Shown in pieces: positions 1 through 10,608 of a stretch of DNA of 64,000 nucleotides. A program made the position numbers and the translations under genes. The notes beneath the pieces are model-generated. The model had not been told where the DNA came from. It saw only the letters and a list, made by a program, of their open reading frames with translations, and searched no databases. Source of the DNA: Limnanthes douglasii subsp. nivea (taxonomy: Eukaryota; Streptophyta; Magnoliopsida; Brassicales; Limnanthaceae); NCBI GenBank assembly GCA_036936605.1, contig JAUPFV010000002.1, positions 123,426,376 through 123,490,375 on the forward strand, written 5' to 3'. Within the stretch, counting starts at the first letter, position 1, and the number at the start of each line of letters is the position of its first letter.

Positions 1-925
1 ATGGTGGGGCTACCTATCAGAGGTTAGTAAACAAAGCCTTTGTTGATCAAATTGGAAGAAATATGGAAGTATACATCGATGACATGATGGTTAAAAGTGT
101 GGACGAAGAGCTACACTTGACAGATCTCCAAGAAACTTTTACTAACTTAGTAAAAGTAAATTTGAAACTAAATCCAGAGAAGTGTGTGTTCGGAGTACGG
201 TCCGGAAAATTCCTGGGGTACATAATAAGTGAGCAAGGGATACAGCTCGATCCGGACTAGCTTAATGCTTTATTCCGAATGGAGCCACCTCGGAATATTA
301 AAGAAGTACAAAGGTTGACTGGGAGGTTGGTTGCGTTAAATCGATTCATTTCAAGGTCTTCAGACAGGTGTGCCCCATTCTTTCAAACTTTAAAAGGTGC
401 AAAGGGATTCGACTGGACTTCACAATGTGATGAGGCTTTTAATGAAATTAAAAAACATCTATCCTCCCCCAAGACGCTATATAAACCTGTTGATGGAGAG
501 ACTCTTTTCATATACTTGGCAGTTTCCAATGGTGCCATAAGTGCTGTATTGGTGCGGGAGGTGGATAATTATCCCCGACCAGTGTATTACATCAGCAAGA
601 GCTTGATAGATGCAGAAAAACGCTATCTAAAGCTTGAAAAGTTAGCATTAGCCCTGGTAATTGCTGCAAGGAAGATGAGGCCTTATTTTCAGGCTCATCA
701 TATTATTGTTCGGACATCCTATCCCCTGAAAAACGTCTTCAAAAGGCAGATATTTCGGGTAGAATGACTAAGTGGTCAGTGGAACTGGGGGACTTCGATA
801 TTGACTTTGCTCCTCGGACAGCAATCAAAGCCCAGGCTGTGGCTGATTTCTTAGTTGAATTCCATTCAGATAGGGATACAGAGCAAGCAGGAACTGGAAT
901 GAAGTATCCACTGAAAATAGTTGCT
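1..925 (+). pseudogene. pol: Ty3/gypsy pol fragment: C-terminal reverse transcriptase, RNase H start
   Basis: This is a broken piece of retrotransposon polyprotein that enters from the left edge of the window. The RT catalytic box YIDDM lies near position 72. It is followed by the thumb/connection region (SGKFLGYIISEQG) and the RT-type RNase H (WTSQCDEAFNEIKK, VYYISKSL, EKLALALVIAARKMRPYF). An in-frame TAG at 258-260 and a one-base loss near 740-765 break the frame, after which it resumes as TKWSVELGDFDIDFAPRTAIKAQ. Similarity to elements A (minus strand) and B stops at about 916-925, in the middle of the second RNase H domain, and MULE-1 sequence follows directly. It belongs to the same Tat-like family as A and B. 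No LTR is visible. Confidence 0.88.
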
Positions 926-1126
926 CACTTTCTGGGTTTATCGTCGAAGGCAGGGTAGAAGTTTAGTTGCATGTAATGCTAATACTTTCCTGAAAACTAT
1001 TATGTATGTTAGATGTGCATTAGGTAGTTGATTGTTGATTTTGGTGTTTGTTCAATAATTCCCAGATCTCTGCAACGTGCATGTAAAAAGTAGAACAGTT
1101 TGCATCCTGATCACCCATTATGCAAG

Positions 1127-1310
1127 CAATTCGCAGCTCAAGCTGCGAATTGTCTGTAAAAACAGTATTAATATATAGGCAATTCGCAGCTTGTCATGCG
1201 AATTGTGTGACATGTTAACTTATAATACATGAAATTTGCAGCTTGTCATGCGAATTATTTGTGACAGTTTAACTGATAATACATTAAATTCGCAGCTTGT
1301 GATGCGAAGT
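1127..1310 (+). repeat. 28-bp palindromic motif array, MULE-1 cluster 1 (5' leader)
   Basis: Four units precede exon 1 of the ULP-like gene. The first (about 1126-1153) has perfect 12-bp arms CAATTCGCAGCT and AGCTGCGAATTG around CA. The next three, near 1180, 1230 and 1290, share the spacer GCTTGTCA or GCTTGTGA, and some arms are degraded from TTCGCA to TTTGCA. All keep 8 nt between the inner CA and TG. Confidence 0.85.
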
Positions 1311-1348
1311 TTGTGACACTCCAACTGATTTGTGTTTGTACAGGAAGT

Positions 1349-2178
1349 ATGACAACAAAACCTAGCTATTATAGATCAGGGGTGGTGAGCCTTCTGAAGC
1401 TACTTAAAGATATGCGTATTACCAGGGACCACACTGAAGCTGCAAGAAACACACCCTTCTACACACTTCTGAAAACGACTTTCGAAATCCGTAATGAGGC
1501 AGAGCTGCCAAAGAAAAAATTCTACTCAATCATTCAGTATATCATCGAGCAATTCTCTGTTGATAGAGACGCCTTTAAGATTGGCAACAAGTTTGTAAAG
1601 ATAACTGAAAACGATGTGAAGGTCATATTCGGGTTGAGGCATGGCACCGAGAAAATGCGGTTAACAAAAACCGGAGCTTTTCACAACAAATATGCACCCG
1701 GCGAGGAGGACGAATCAAGGATGATGAAGAAATACTTCATGGGTAAAACTGGTATGAAAGTAGCAGCTAGTAATACTAAAACAATAACAAATGCCATTAT
1801 GAAGGTACATCTAAAATTGACTTCATCTTTATAAAGCAAGATTCTGTACTTTTCTAACATAGCATATTGTCGTTGGTTTTACAAGAGGGTATAGAGAAGG
1901 CCATAAACGAAGGAGGGGAGCATGAGTTGGAAGACGTTGCGAGGCGGTTGATACTGTTTTTGTGCCCCACCCTATTCTACTCTGTATCTGGAGATATCCT
2001 GGGTTGGAGCACGGTTTATTATGCTGAAGACCTCAGCAGAATAAACAATTACGACTGGTCCGGATCAGTACTGTACAAGCTTCGACAGTCTATCAGGAGT
2101 TGCTTAGCAATAGAAAAACCTGATAGAGTCGTCGGCTGCGTCGCCCTTGTAATTGTAAGATTGATCTATTCAGTATAA
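1349..2178 (+). pseudogene. MULE-1 ULP-like gene, N-terminal exons (DUF1985-like domain)
   Basis: This is the first part of the long plus-strand gene. Exon 1 starts with MTTKPSYYRSG at 1349 and runs to a donor AAG/GTACAT at 1804/1805. Exon 2 resumes near 1890 (GIEKAINEGG) and includes DVARRLILFLCPTLFYS and YDWSGSVLYKL. The segment FKIGNKFVKITENDVKVIFG resembles the fold found in plant DUF1985/plant-mobile-domain proteins that precede C48 peptidases in Kaonashi/VANDAL MULEs; I assign the domain from memory and not firmly. The next short exon (QPFIMEHRTVGHELAKP) starts near 2226. MULE-2 has the same exons at 38,361-39,192, which supports a real coding unit. If the element is VANDAL-like, this gene is a candidate VANC/VANB counterpart, but that is inference. 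Confidence 0.7.
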
Positions 2179-2399
2179 AAATTAGTTATGTACAGAGCAT
2201 TTTGTTGATAAAACTTGTCCCCATGCAGCCCTTCATCATGGAGCACAGAACAGTCGGCCACGAGCTAGCGAAGCCAACCTCGATACCAAGGTTTTTCAAA
2301 TGGTTGGGATTAGAGTGACAAGCAGCAACCATGACAGTGCTTCTTAGAACACCCTTGCTGGATAATGACCAGGTATAAGCTTTATATAGGTATTGAACT

Positions 2400-2735
2400 G
2401 GGGGTGCAAACAGTTCGCAGCATATCATGCCTTTTTCTTAGAAAAATGCATCAATCATTTCGCATCCTGATATGAATTTTAGTTCGCAGCTCTTTTTCCA
2501 CACAGTTCGCAACATATTGTTTTACACAGATTTCGCAGCTCATCATGCGTTTTAACAAAGTATTATAATAGAACAATGCATCAATCATTTTCGCAGCCTG
2601 ACATAAATACTTAGTTCGCAGCATATGGTTTACACATGGTTCGCATCATATGTCTCACACACAATTTGCAGCTCAGCATGCGAATTCTTTGCAACTCTAA
2701 CATGGATAGAATTCACACAGTTCGCATCATATAAT
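2400..2735 (+). repeat. Palindromic motif array, MULE-1 cluster 2 (intron)
   Basis: About nine half-sites or units of TTCGCA/TGCGAA type lie between the exon ending near 2340 and the exon starting at 2823 (for example CAGTTCGCAGC near 2408 and the pair ending TGCGAACTA near 2740). Many lack one arm. The stretch contains no coding frame. Confidence 0.75.
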
Positions 2736-2822
2736 GCGAACTATTTCTAAAAAACAAATATTTGTCTACACCCTCATACTTTTAAAACAATTTATTTACT
2801 TATATGTGCCTCTGTTGGTAGG

Positions 2823-4523
2823 TTTTCGAAGGTCCATTACGTATTACCGAGGCTGAAAGTGAAGCTTTCGGAGAACGAGAAGATAGTGAGATGCAGAAAC
2901 CGTTTTTACTTCAGCGGAAGAAAGACCAAGGAAGAGGACGAAAAGCACAACATCAAAACCAAGAAAAATGAGACTAGCATCACAGAAAGAAATGAATAAG
3001 GTGATGTCTCCCAGACCCGAACAACCAACACCACCTGAGCCAACGATTCCACCACCAAGACTCCCCAAGCAAACGATTCCACCACCACAGAAAGGCAAAT
3101 CCAGGCAGGGGCCCGACGACGACGATACAACCAGTATGAGTGAAACAATCGGTGATTATGTACTCAAACGCAGAGGTATTAATCCCGAGATTTCTGCAAT
3201 TGTTGCTTAATCAAAGCGTTTGAAGACATACACCGACAAGAACAAGTACGAGAGAAAGATAGAAAAATAGGCCAGAGAAGTAAGTATGACTTGAGCCTTA
3301 AATAATCGCTACAATCAACACTTAATATGTTTATAAAACCTTTGCTATCATTTTTCCAGCTGAAAGAAATCTCAGCCAATTTGCCAGATTGAAAGCCCAA
3401 TAGCTGAGCAGGTACCAGCATTTCCAGACAGAGAAGCATCCACTGATCAGCAAGCATCCGTGTCTAATGCTGATCAACACCATGCTGATGGAGTACTGCC
3501 AGAAGAGAGGGATGATGATGCCAACCATTCACCCATACCGGTACAATCTGCAGAGATGGACATCATGGAGACACAGACAGAGAAAGAAAGACACGGGTCT
3601 CCTCCGAATGACCCAAAGGAGATAGAAGATGTAAGTGGATGATATGATGATATCAAACAAATATCAGGACTCTTGTGTAGTCCTGTCCAAACAATTCGCA
3701 TCTTATGTTGCGAATTGTGTATTCAACTAGTGGATTGGTTAGTTTACAATTCGCATGCTGACCTGCGAATTGTTTGAATTGGACAAAACAAATATCAGGT
3801 CAGCATGTAAATCGTTCACAACAATGATTATAGTATGCTTAACCCTTCCACTCTTTTTTTTTTGGAATTTTGTATGAAACAGGAGACCGAAAGACAACAA
3901 CAACAACAACAGAAACAGCAACAGCAGGAACAAGTTTAACACCAACAACAACAACAAGAACACCAACAACAACAACACTAACAGCAACAACAACAACAAC
4001 AACAACAAAAACAACAACACCAACAACAACAACACCACAAATAGCCTTGGCAAAGATAGAAAGGCTAACGCAAGAGATAGCACCTCAAGAGTCAGAACCT
4101 GTCCATCCCGGTGAGAAGACGGAACTACTCAGCCAGGAAGGACCATCCTTAGAAGACAACACCACTTCTGCAGATGCACCTCAAAGACCAACGGTGCTGT
4201 CAATAAAGTCAGAATTGCTAAGCCAACGTGAAACTGTAGCACCGGTAACAAATCAACTGCAAGCTCCAGAGTCCCACGATAATATAGTAGGTTTACCCGA
4301 TGCTTTTGTTGATGGTATTTACACTCAAGTTTCACAGACATTTTTAAATGAAATTGACAATGTATATTACGATTCTATAATACAATGGTCTTTGGAGAAC
4401 ATGTCGGAGGATGACTTTAATGATCTCTGCCGACACAATCCAGATCCTATGTCGAACAAGTCAACGGCATTGGTTGTCGCTGACCGTGCGGTAAGGGCTA
4501 CTTATAATGATTTCGCATCATAA
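2823..4523 (+). pseudogene. MULE-1 ULP-like gene, central region with poly-Q tract
   Basis: These are the middle exons of the same gene. The segment from 2823 begins FEGPLRITEAESEAFGERED, followed by a Pro-rich basic stretch. A second exon follows near 3362-3640 (DGVLPEERDDDANHSPIPVQ). From about 3882 a CAA/CAG-rich microsatellite to about 4040 encodes poly-Gln in the frame beginning QETERQQQQQ. In-frame stops and a shift break it, and the downstream frame IALAKIERLTQEIAPQESEP to 4523 is clean. MULE-2 keeps the Gln/Glu tract open. The Thr-rich reading of this microsatellite is the wrong frame. The central region has no recognisable fold and looks like a disordered linker between the N-terminal domain and the peptidase. 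Confidence 0.6.
3661..3776 (+). repeat. Palindromic motif pair, MULE-1 cluster 3 (intron)
   Basis: Two textbook units lie side by side: 3691-3718 and 3746-3773. Each has exact 10-bp arms ACAATTCGCA and TGCGAATTGT. The 8-nt spacers are TCTTATGT and TGCTGACC. The spacers differ while the arms are identical, so arm symmetry is what is retained. Confidence 0.9.
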
Positions 4524-4700
4524 CATGAGATTTGTGTTAGCAAACTGTTTAGGGTATTACAAACGAATATCAGGGTATCATGCGAACTGTTCAGTGGAAC
4601 CTCGAACAGTTCGCATCCTACCGTGATAGATACTATGAAATTTATTCATCTGGAACCAAACAGTTTGCATGTTAGCATGCGAACTGTTTGGGGTCGTTGC
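4520..4700 (+). repeat. Palindromic motif array with G/C-shifted arms, MULE-1 cluster 4
   Basis: These intron units have AGTT in place of AATT, with the matching change on the other arm. An example is the unit near 4660-4690, with CAGTTTGCA, spacer TGTTAGCA and TGCGAACTG. TATCAGG-type half-sites are mixed in. Confidence 0.8.
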
Positions 4701-4749
4701 AATTATAATGACTCACACCTTCTACTTTTGATTTTTGTTATTTACTAAG

Positions 4750-6123
4750 CTCGAGCCCAGTAAAGAGATAGAGGAGCCAAGTTTTACTCTATTGACACCA
4801 ACACAGCCTCAAGTGGCAGAGGAAGAGGAAGAGTTCATTATAACAGTACGGGAACGCTAAAAGTAGAATACAGCGACTGGCCAAAGAAAACAAAAGTAAC
4901 TGACTGTATCGATGTGGCAGAATACCACAAAATACAGTTAGTTAAAGCCTACGAGAGCGACACCCCTGATCCAGTGGTATGGTAGTTACCAGAGTCCAAA
5001 TTTACATACGGAATCAGAGTACAAGCGAGTGATGCGATAGCACTGCCTTTAGAACTGGAGCTGGACGTAAAGGTATCCAATTGTCAACCAATTCTATTTT
5101 TAATGTTTCAAATATGTCTTGTATATTTAACATAAATATACAACTCCTTTCTTAGGTTATCGATGCTTGGATTCAAAAGATGCTTGAAGAAGCAGACTTT
5201 AAAGTTCCATGCAAGATTTCGGGCATGACTGCGGTAAGTTTAGCTCAAGTAAATTTCAAACTTTTCAGAAAATGTTCTCATTGTAATATACTCTTGCTTG
5301 GATGCAGCATCAAATGAAAGCAGGCTGGCAAGTAGAAAATTTGGTGGACGCAACTTTTAGAAAGGGGCGCAAAGATGCCAACATCATCATGGTTCCAGTA
5401 TGCACCGAGACAAAGGACCAGATAAACCACTGGACGTTGCTCGTCATTGACGTCGACAGCAGGTCAATTTCAAACTACAATCCACTTCTGCCTAAGCTGA
5501 AAGCCATAGAATACACCACAAGGACACCTCTCCCACTGGTAAATATTCCAAACTATACACTTAAATTTAAACACATTTTAAGTATGCATGCTGCGAACTG
5601 TGATCGAGATATGCTGCGAAATGTGAGCTAAATCAATTGTTTTTTCACAGCCTATCCATAACATATTTCGCAACATATGTTGCGAATTGTTTTGAACAGG
5701 GCATTTCAATAAAAAATGGATTGCATATCAAATAATTCGCACCTTAGGCTGCGAATCGTGTGACATGCCCATGTTGGATTTGTTGTCACACAATTCGCAA
5801 CCTAAGGTGCGAATTGTATGGCACAAACTGTTGTTGTTTATGTGCTTATTCCTAACACTAATTATTATACACAGATCAAATATTGGTTGGAGAGAGGATT
5901 CCTACCTAAATCAAAGACAGGGTAGAAGGTGAAAGTTGAAAGAAAAATCCCACAACAAAAACAAGGCACCTTGGACTGTGGTATCTTTGTCTGCAAATAT
6001 GCAAGACATATTATCCAGCATGGATTTTTGCAGACAAAATATGATGCAGATATGGTCAGTGCCTTCAGAGCAGAAATGTTTTATTACTTTTTAAATGACA
6101 AAGACCGCATCGCATATGGCTGA
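4750..6123 (+). pseudogene. MULE-1 C48 (Ulp1/SENP-like) cysteine peptidase exons
   Basis: These are the last exons of the long gene. The exon at 5158-5231 reads VIDAWIQKMLEEADFKVPC. The exon at 5307-5537 holds the catalytic His in NHWTLLVIDVD. A 340-bp intron full of palindromic repeats follows. The last exon, 5875-6123, has the oxyanion Gln and catalytic Cys in IPQQKQGTLDCGIFVC and ends FYYFLNDKDRIAYG. The acid of the triad, normally the Asp of a Y-D-S motif, is Asn here (SNYNPLL) in both MULE copies. ULP-family enzymes cut SUMO precursors or conjugates; whether this one is active or has another role in the element is unknown. An in-frame TAG near 5922 (TG*KVKVER; Arg or Trp region in MULE-2) and earlier stops at about 4858 and 4983 make this copy a pseudogene. 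Confidence 0.82.
5580..5830 (+). repeat. Palindromic motif array, MULE-1 cluster 5 (peptidase intron)
   Basis: Inside the intron that separates the catalytic His exon from the catalytic Cys exon there are at least three well-formed units. Positions 5667-5686 read TTCGCAACATATGTTGCGAA, a perfect 20-bp palindrome. One near 5731-5758 has spacer CCTTAGGC. One at 5790-5817 has spacer ACCTAAGG and perfect 10-bp arms. A decayed unit lies near 5585-5615. Confidence 0.9.
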
Positions 6124-6229
6124 TTCGATTTAAAATACTATGTTTTTGCTTGTAAATACATCGGTTGTAATTTTTAGTTTGTTGTGCGTACATAAACAAA
6201 TTACATTTTCGAAATGTGAATATTCCTTA

Positions 6230-6510
6230 GCAAATAGTTCGCATCATAACCTGATATATAAGGGTTGGTTAATATTCGAATAATTCCAACCAAATAATTC
6301 GCAGCAAATCCCTGGTATGTCTTAAAAACAGCACACTCATCAAACAGTTCACAGCCTAACCTGATAGATGCTTATTTACCAGTAAATAATTCGCAGCCTA
6401 ACTTATCAGTAAATAGTTCGCATCCTAACCTGATAGATGCGTACTTATCATTACACAAATAGTTCGCAACAAGCCCTGGTATACCACCTTAAACACAGTT
6501 CGCAGCCTGG
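6230..6510 (+). repeat. Half-site rich region, MULE-1 cluster 6 (3' of peptidase gene)
   Basis: The gap between the peptidase stop (6123) and the small ORF holds repeated ATAGTTCGCATCATAACCTG and similar blocks. The left half-site is TTCGCA and the right half-site is TGATAGATG or TGATATA, so this is the asymmetric class of the motif. Seven or so units are recognisable. Confidence 0.75.
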
Positions 6511-6769
6511 TGCAGAATAAAAAATTGAAAATATAAAGTTCAAGGATACGAACAGGTTGTGGCTTATGCCTTGGTAAACGTTTTCTCCATTGAGCACACA
6601 AAAAACAATCTAATCAAGTACATAACCCATTAATTGCTGATTGGACATGGAGGCTATGTAATGATTACCTCATTTCCATATAAATACCTCTAGTAACCAG
6701 AGGCTAATTTTACAACAAACTCTATATTTTTTTAAAAACACCTCTTGTTCTCTTCGAATTCAAACAGTC

Positions 6770-7236
6770 ATGTTTTTTTCCACCACCACAACCACCACCT
6801 CATACTCAAACTCTAGTTCACTTGGTTCTCTGGGTGACTCCTGGTCATCCTTAACCGTTAACTGAAGCGATGAGTTGATCATGCCAGCAGTACCACCCCC
6901 ACCCCAGTATCTGTCTATGATGACTACTACTCTGCTGACTCTCAACCAGTGGAAGTTGTTCCACTGGTTGCTGCTGAACCTCAGCCAGAAGAGGTTCCAA
7001 TGCTTGCTGCTGCACCTCAGCCAGAAAAGGTGCAACCTCAAACGGCAGCGGTTCGAAACAACAAAAGGAAGAGGGAAGACAAAGCTGGTCCATCAAGGAC
7101 AAAATTTTTAAGCATGATGGACGTAGATATTGAAGATAAAGAGGAAGTGGAAGAGAAAGAGGGGAAAGAGAAAGATGATCATCACAAAGAGGAAAAAGAG
7201 GAAAAAGATGGTGATGAATCCTCTACTAACTGCTAG
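6770..7236 (+). pseudogene. MULE-1 small acidic ORF (third element gene)
   Basis: A short gene between the peptidase gene and the transposase. It starts at 6770 (MFFSTTTTTT), continues through SSLGSLGDSWSSLTVN, meets a TGA near 6863 and changes frame. It then reads EVVPLVAAEPQPEEVP, a basic patch NNKRKREDKAGPSRTKFLSM, and an acidic Asp/Glu/Lys-rich tail ending at 7236. MULE-2 has it intact at 43,678-44,040 with the same order (Ser/Thr-rich start, Pro/Val region, KIKRED basic patch, MDVD, acidic tail). No known domain is recognised. The conserved position in both elements argues that it is a genuine element gene, possibly a nuclear accessory protein because of the basic patch; that role is inferred. 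A TATA-like region lies in the 6,670-6,760 leader. Confidence 0.65.
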
Positions 7237-7384
7237 AGTTGGTTTTTGATTTTTGATTTTTTGGAATGCAACTAACTAGCAGCAGTAGCTTGTAGTGATA
7301 TGTGTAAACATTTGTTAGTGCATGAAATATTGTAATCCTCTTTTTTGTAATCCAATTTGTTTACAGACTTTCAATCATATAAAC

Positions 7385-7830
7385 GATTCGCATCCAATTA
7401 CAATTTGCAAATGATTCGCATGTTAACCTGATATATTACTTGTTTCTAACCTTACTGAATTTCATACAATTCGCAGCCTAACATGCGATTTGCAACCCAC
7501 TGAATATCCTAGTATTTTTATTAAAGCATACTTCGCAGCTTATCATGTGACAAATATCATAACTATTTACACAAGCAGCTAGGAGTCCTGATATATGTTA
7601 TGGTCATAATTCGCATCCTATCATGCGAAACGTATGCGAATAATTATTGTCATATGTTCTGGTCATAATTCGCAGCCAGGAGTCCTGATATTTATTTGAA
7701 ATGTTTGATATGATTTTACTAACGATTCGCATCCTGGTATTGTTTCACACAAATCGCATGGAAACCTGATAGATGTTTGCAACAATATACCAACATATTG
7801 TACACAATTCGCAACACCAGATGCGAAATG
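7385..7830 (+). repeat. Palindromic motif array, MULE-1 cluster 7 (between convergent genes)
   Basis: The gap between the small ORF and the transposase 3' end holds about ten half-sites (CAATTCGCAGCC, ATTCGCATCC, GATTCGCATG, TGCGAAACG). The repeated phrases CCTGATATAT and CAGGAGTCCTGATAT supply the alternative right half-site. The unit near 7807-7828 has spacer ACACCAGA. Confidence 0.8.
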
Positions 7831-7983
7831 CTTACAACTCAAAGCACTTAACATTTCGTAACTCTAATAATAGCATTACAAAACACAGGAATGTAAAACT
7901 GTTTAGTTTTCTGTACAGAACAATAACATTACTACAAATAAATGTGATTGGCCAACCAAAATTGTCCACAACACGGATTGTCC

Positions 7984-10533
7984 TTAAACTGGAACATCAC
8001 AAGTCCTCCGGTTATGGCCTGATTTCGAACATCGGCCACACCTCAACTGCTTGGTTGAGATTTCTCCTCTAAAAGGGATTCGATTTTTCTTAGGCCTTTC
8101 GGAGCGTCTCTTAACATTCGGAGACAGAACTTCAACAAAAGAAGGATCGTTAGCGTTGGACCCTTCGCCGAAATCAGTTATAGCTGGTATGCTGAAAGAG
8201 TAACTTTCCCTGTAATTCTTTAACTGTAAATAAGGGTTCTATTATAGTCAATGGATCTTGGTCAGTGTATTGTAATGCCGCTAAAGCATGAGGACATGGA
8301 AAACACTATTGTTACCATGATCCGCAAGAACATTTGAAATCTAACAGATTAACAACAGACACAGGATTTGAAAAGACTTCGAACATCGCGGTAGAGGACT
8401 TACGTACTACCCAAGTTCAGCACATGTCAACATTCTGCTTTAGCTTCTTCTCGTACTCGGGAACCAAATTAGTACTCCAGCTGAGACCTTCTTCGTATCT
8501 CCATGAAACTTGAGTCATAAGCAAGACTTTAATCCAATCAATAAACTCAACAATTGGTAGGCCGCAATATTTTTTAATCTGATTGTTAAACGATTCAGCT
8601 GCAGTAAAAGGCATATAGCGGTACCGCTTCCCTTTTACGTACGACTGCGCATACTTTGCAGGGGGTAAATTCGCAAGAAAATCACTCATTCTGTCACCAC
8701 CTTCACATAGAAAAACCGTTAGTATATCTTTAAAAAGCTCTCGACTGGGAGTATAAGCAAGACGATGGAAGAAACTCAACATCCTTTTTTTATAGTCTCT
8801 GTTAGTATGTTCCAGTTTGGCTTTCAAATTCTGCATGAGATGGAAATAACAGTACGCATGATAGCAGTTTGCATACAAGACAGAAACAACATTAACGATA
8901 CCAGAATGACGGTCTGAAATAAATGTGGTCTGGCGATCCAGCAAATGTGGTTTCAAACACCCCAAAAACCACATCCAATTGTCACAATCTTTAATGTTAA
9001 TTACACCAACAGCAATAGGGAATAGAACTGGAAAAAGGCAAATCAAATGAACACTACAACAGTACAGTAACGTTTGAAAATTGTAAACAATTCGCATGCT
9101 GTCATGGTACAACAATTCGTAGCTTGTCATGTGAATTATGTGTGACATTTTAATTGCTCATACATGGCATTCGCAGCTTGCCATGCGAATTATTTGTGAC
9201 AACTTCAAATAATACCTAATTCAAACTGCGATGTAAGTACAGTTTCAGATAATACCTAATTCGCATCCTCAACTGCGAAATGTTAAGATCACAACACTGC
9301 TTAATTGGCAACCTCGGATGCGAATTGCATCAGCATTTTTACACAAAAACATCATTCAGATTAACTAGATAAATGTAACTAGCCGTTGTTTCCGTCCTTT
9401 GCTACAGAACTGAGAAAGGTACCCTTGTACTTGCCATATAAGTGGGTTCCATCGACAAACAACATTGGATGGCATGAATGAAAACCCCGAAGGGTCGAAC
9501 TGAATGCTACAAAATAGCGCTTGAATCGGTTTCCAGCTGACAACTCCAACTGGAAGTCTGAAGTAATATCCCGACTCTTCAAGTGTTTGAAGTATCCGCT
9601 TAGTAAACTAAAAGAACTTGAACTATCTCCGAAAACTCCCCTCATAGTCTTATCTAAAGCATTCCATGACAAACGATAAGAGATATCAAGACCGCAATCT
9701 TGTTTGACAGTCGATTGTATGGTTTTGGTTGTCAACGAATGGCAGGTCCGTAGAGAATCTTGAATTTCCTCTGCAATCAAATCTGATGTCAAATGCCTGT
9801 GCCGCTTATGCTTATGCTTCTGGGAGAAAACAGGACTGCAAGTATGGTGCGGGACATACTTCTTGATCGTCATCAAGCTGGTGCTTGAGTCAATAGATGC
9901 CTAAAGCTTTCATTTGCACCCGCTTGTGAACTTATTTTCACAATAAGCAGTGATCTTATTTGCTGTGTTGTGCGGGTATTTGAAAGAAAAACCATGCTCT
10001 AACGCAAACTTGCACAAAGATAACCTTAGACCGGCAGCATCTTCTTTAAAAGCTTGACCCACTCCTGTAATAGCATCAGCCCAACCAGCAGTAGCAAGTT
10101 GTTTTTTTATCTGATCAGAATTAACTAAACAGTTACTACTATCCCCGCTAACTAGTTGATTGGGAGATGGTTCTCCCAAAATCAAGCTACGCTCTTTACG
10201 CTTTACAGCACAATCCTTACCACCGGAGCTCTTATCAACAGAACTTTTATTACCAGAACCCTTATCGAAGATGTGTTGTTCTATGAGAAAACTAACCCGT
10301 TTTAAACGCTCCAAATCAAGATATAACACCAACCCAACAAAATCATTCTGGTTATTAAAAAAACAATTATTGTGATCCCCGCAGGATTAGGTAATTAAGT
10401 AGTCACTTGTGGCAAGCTCCTCCCATGTGTTCTCTACATAAGCTTAGATACTTTGAAAGCTTTCAAACTCCGTGAAAGGCACAATTGCAGTTTGGGTACC
10501 ATATTTAAAAATACAAACTCGTGATTTGGACAT
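7984..10533 (-). pseudogene. mudrA: MULE-1 mudrA-like transposase
   Basis: The Mutator-family transposase cuts and integrates the element. It starts at 10,533 (MSKSRVCIFK). Then come the MuDR N-terminal domain (CKFALEHGFSFKYPHNTANK and CENKFTSGC, a CX-type zinc region near 9,915-10,030) and a second exon from about 9,876 with SDLIAEEIQDSLRT and the first catalytic Asp in FVDGTHLYGKYKG. An intron at 9,070-9,378 is filled with palindromes. After it come the second Asp (FISDRHSGI), the Glu in TAAESFNNQIKKYC, the SWIM zinc finger (FKCSCGSW...CFPCPHAL near 8,290-8,340) and a C-terminal CCHC knuckle (CGRCSKSGHNRRTC), stopping at 7,984. Stops: the TGA after NVDMC, TAA and TAG inside the SWIM finger, and TAG/TAA near 10,390-10,450. 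Compare the more intact SWIM of MULE-2. Confidence 0.92.
9070..9335 (-). repeat. Palindromic motif array, MULE-1 cluster 8 (transposase intron)
   Basis: This is the transposase intron. Units lie near 9,112-9,140 (TTCGTAGCTTGTCATGTGAA, decayed), 9,169-9,196 (arms CATTCGCA and TGCGAATTA, spacer GCTTGCCA), 9,255-9,280 (spacer TCCTCAAC) and 9,300-9,325 (decayed left arm). The spacer GCTTGTCA/GCTTGCCA is shared with cluster 1 at the other end of the element. Confidence 0.85.
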
Positions 10534-10608
10534 CTCTTACCCTGGACAGAACAAGTTATTAGTTATTAGTCACAAAAACTATGTGCAAACTATTTACCAC
10601 TGCATCAA

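Noticed and set aside
3870..4040. Thr-rich open frame (TTTTTT-type protein)
   Set aside because: It is the wrong frame of the CAA microsatellite; the homologous MULE-2 tract is open only in the Gln frame. Only the part after about 4040 is the real reading frame.
3739..4083. Leu-rich minus-strand frame, apparently membrane protein; similar frame at 40,830-41,043
   Set aside because: Antisense of the poly-Gln tract (TTG/GTT repeats), not a gene.
5580..5830. CRISPR-like array
   Set aside because: Repeats are spaced irregularly, diverge, sit in introns of a plant transposon, and there are no cas genes; the host is a eukaryote.
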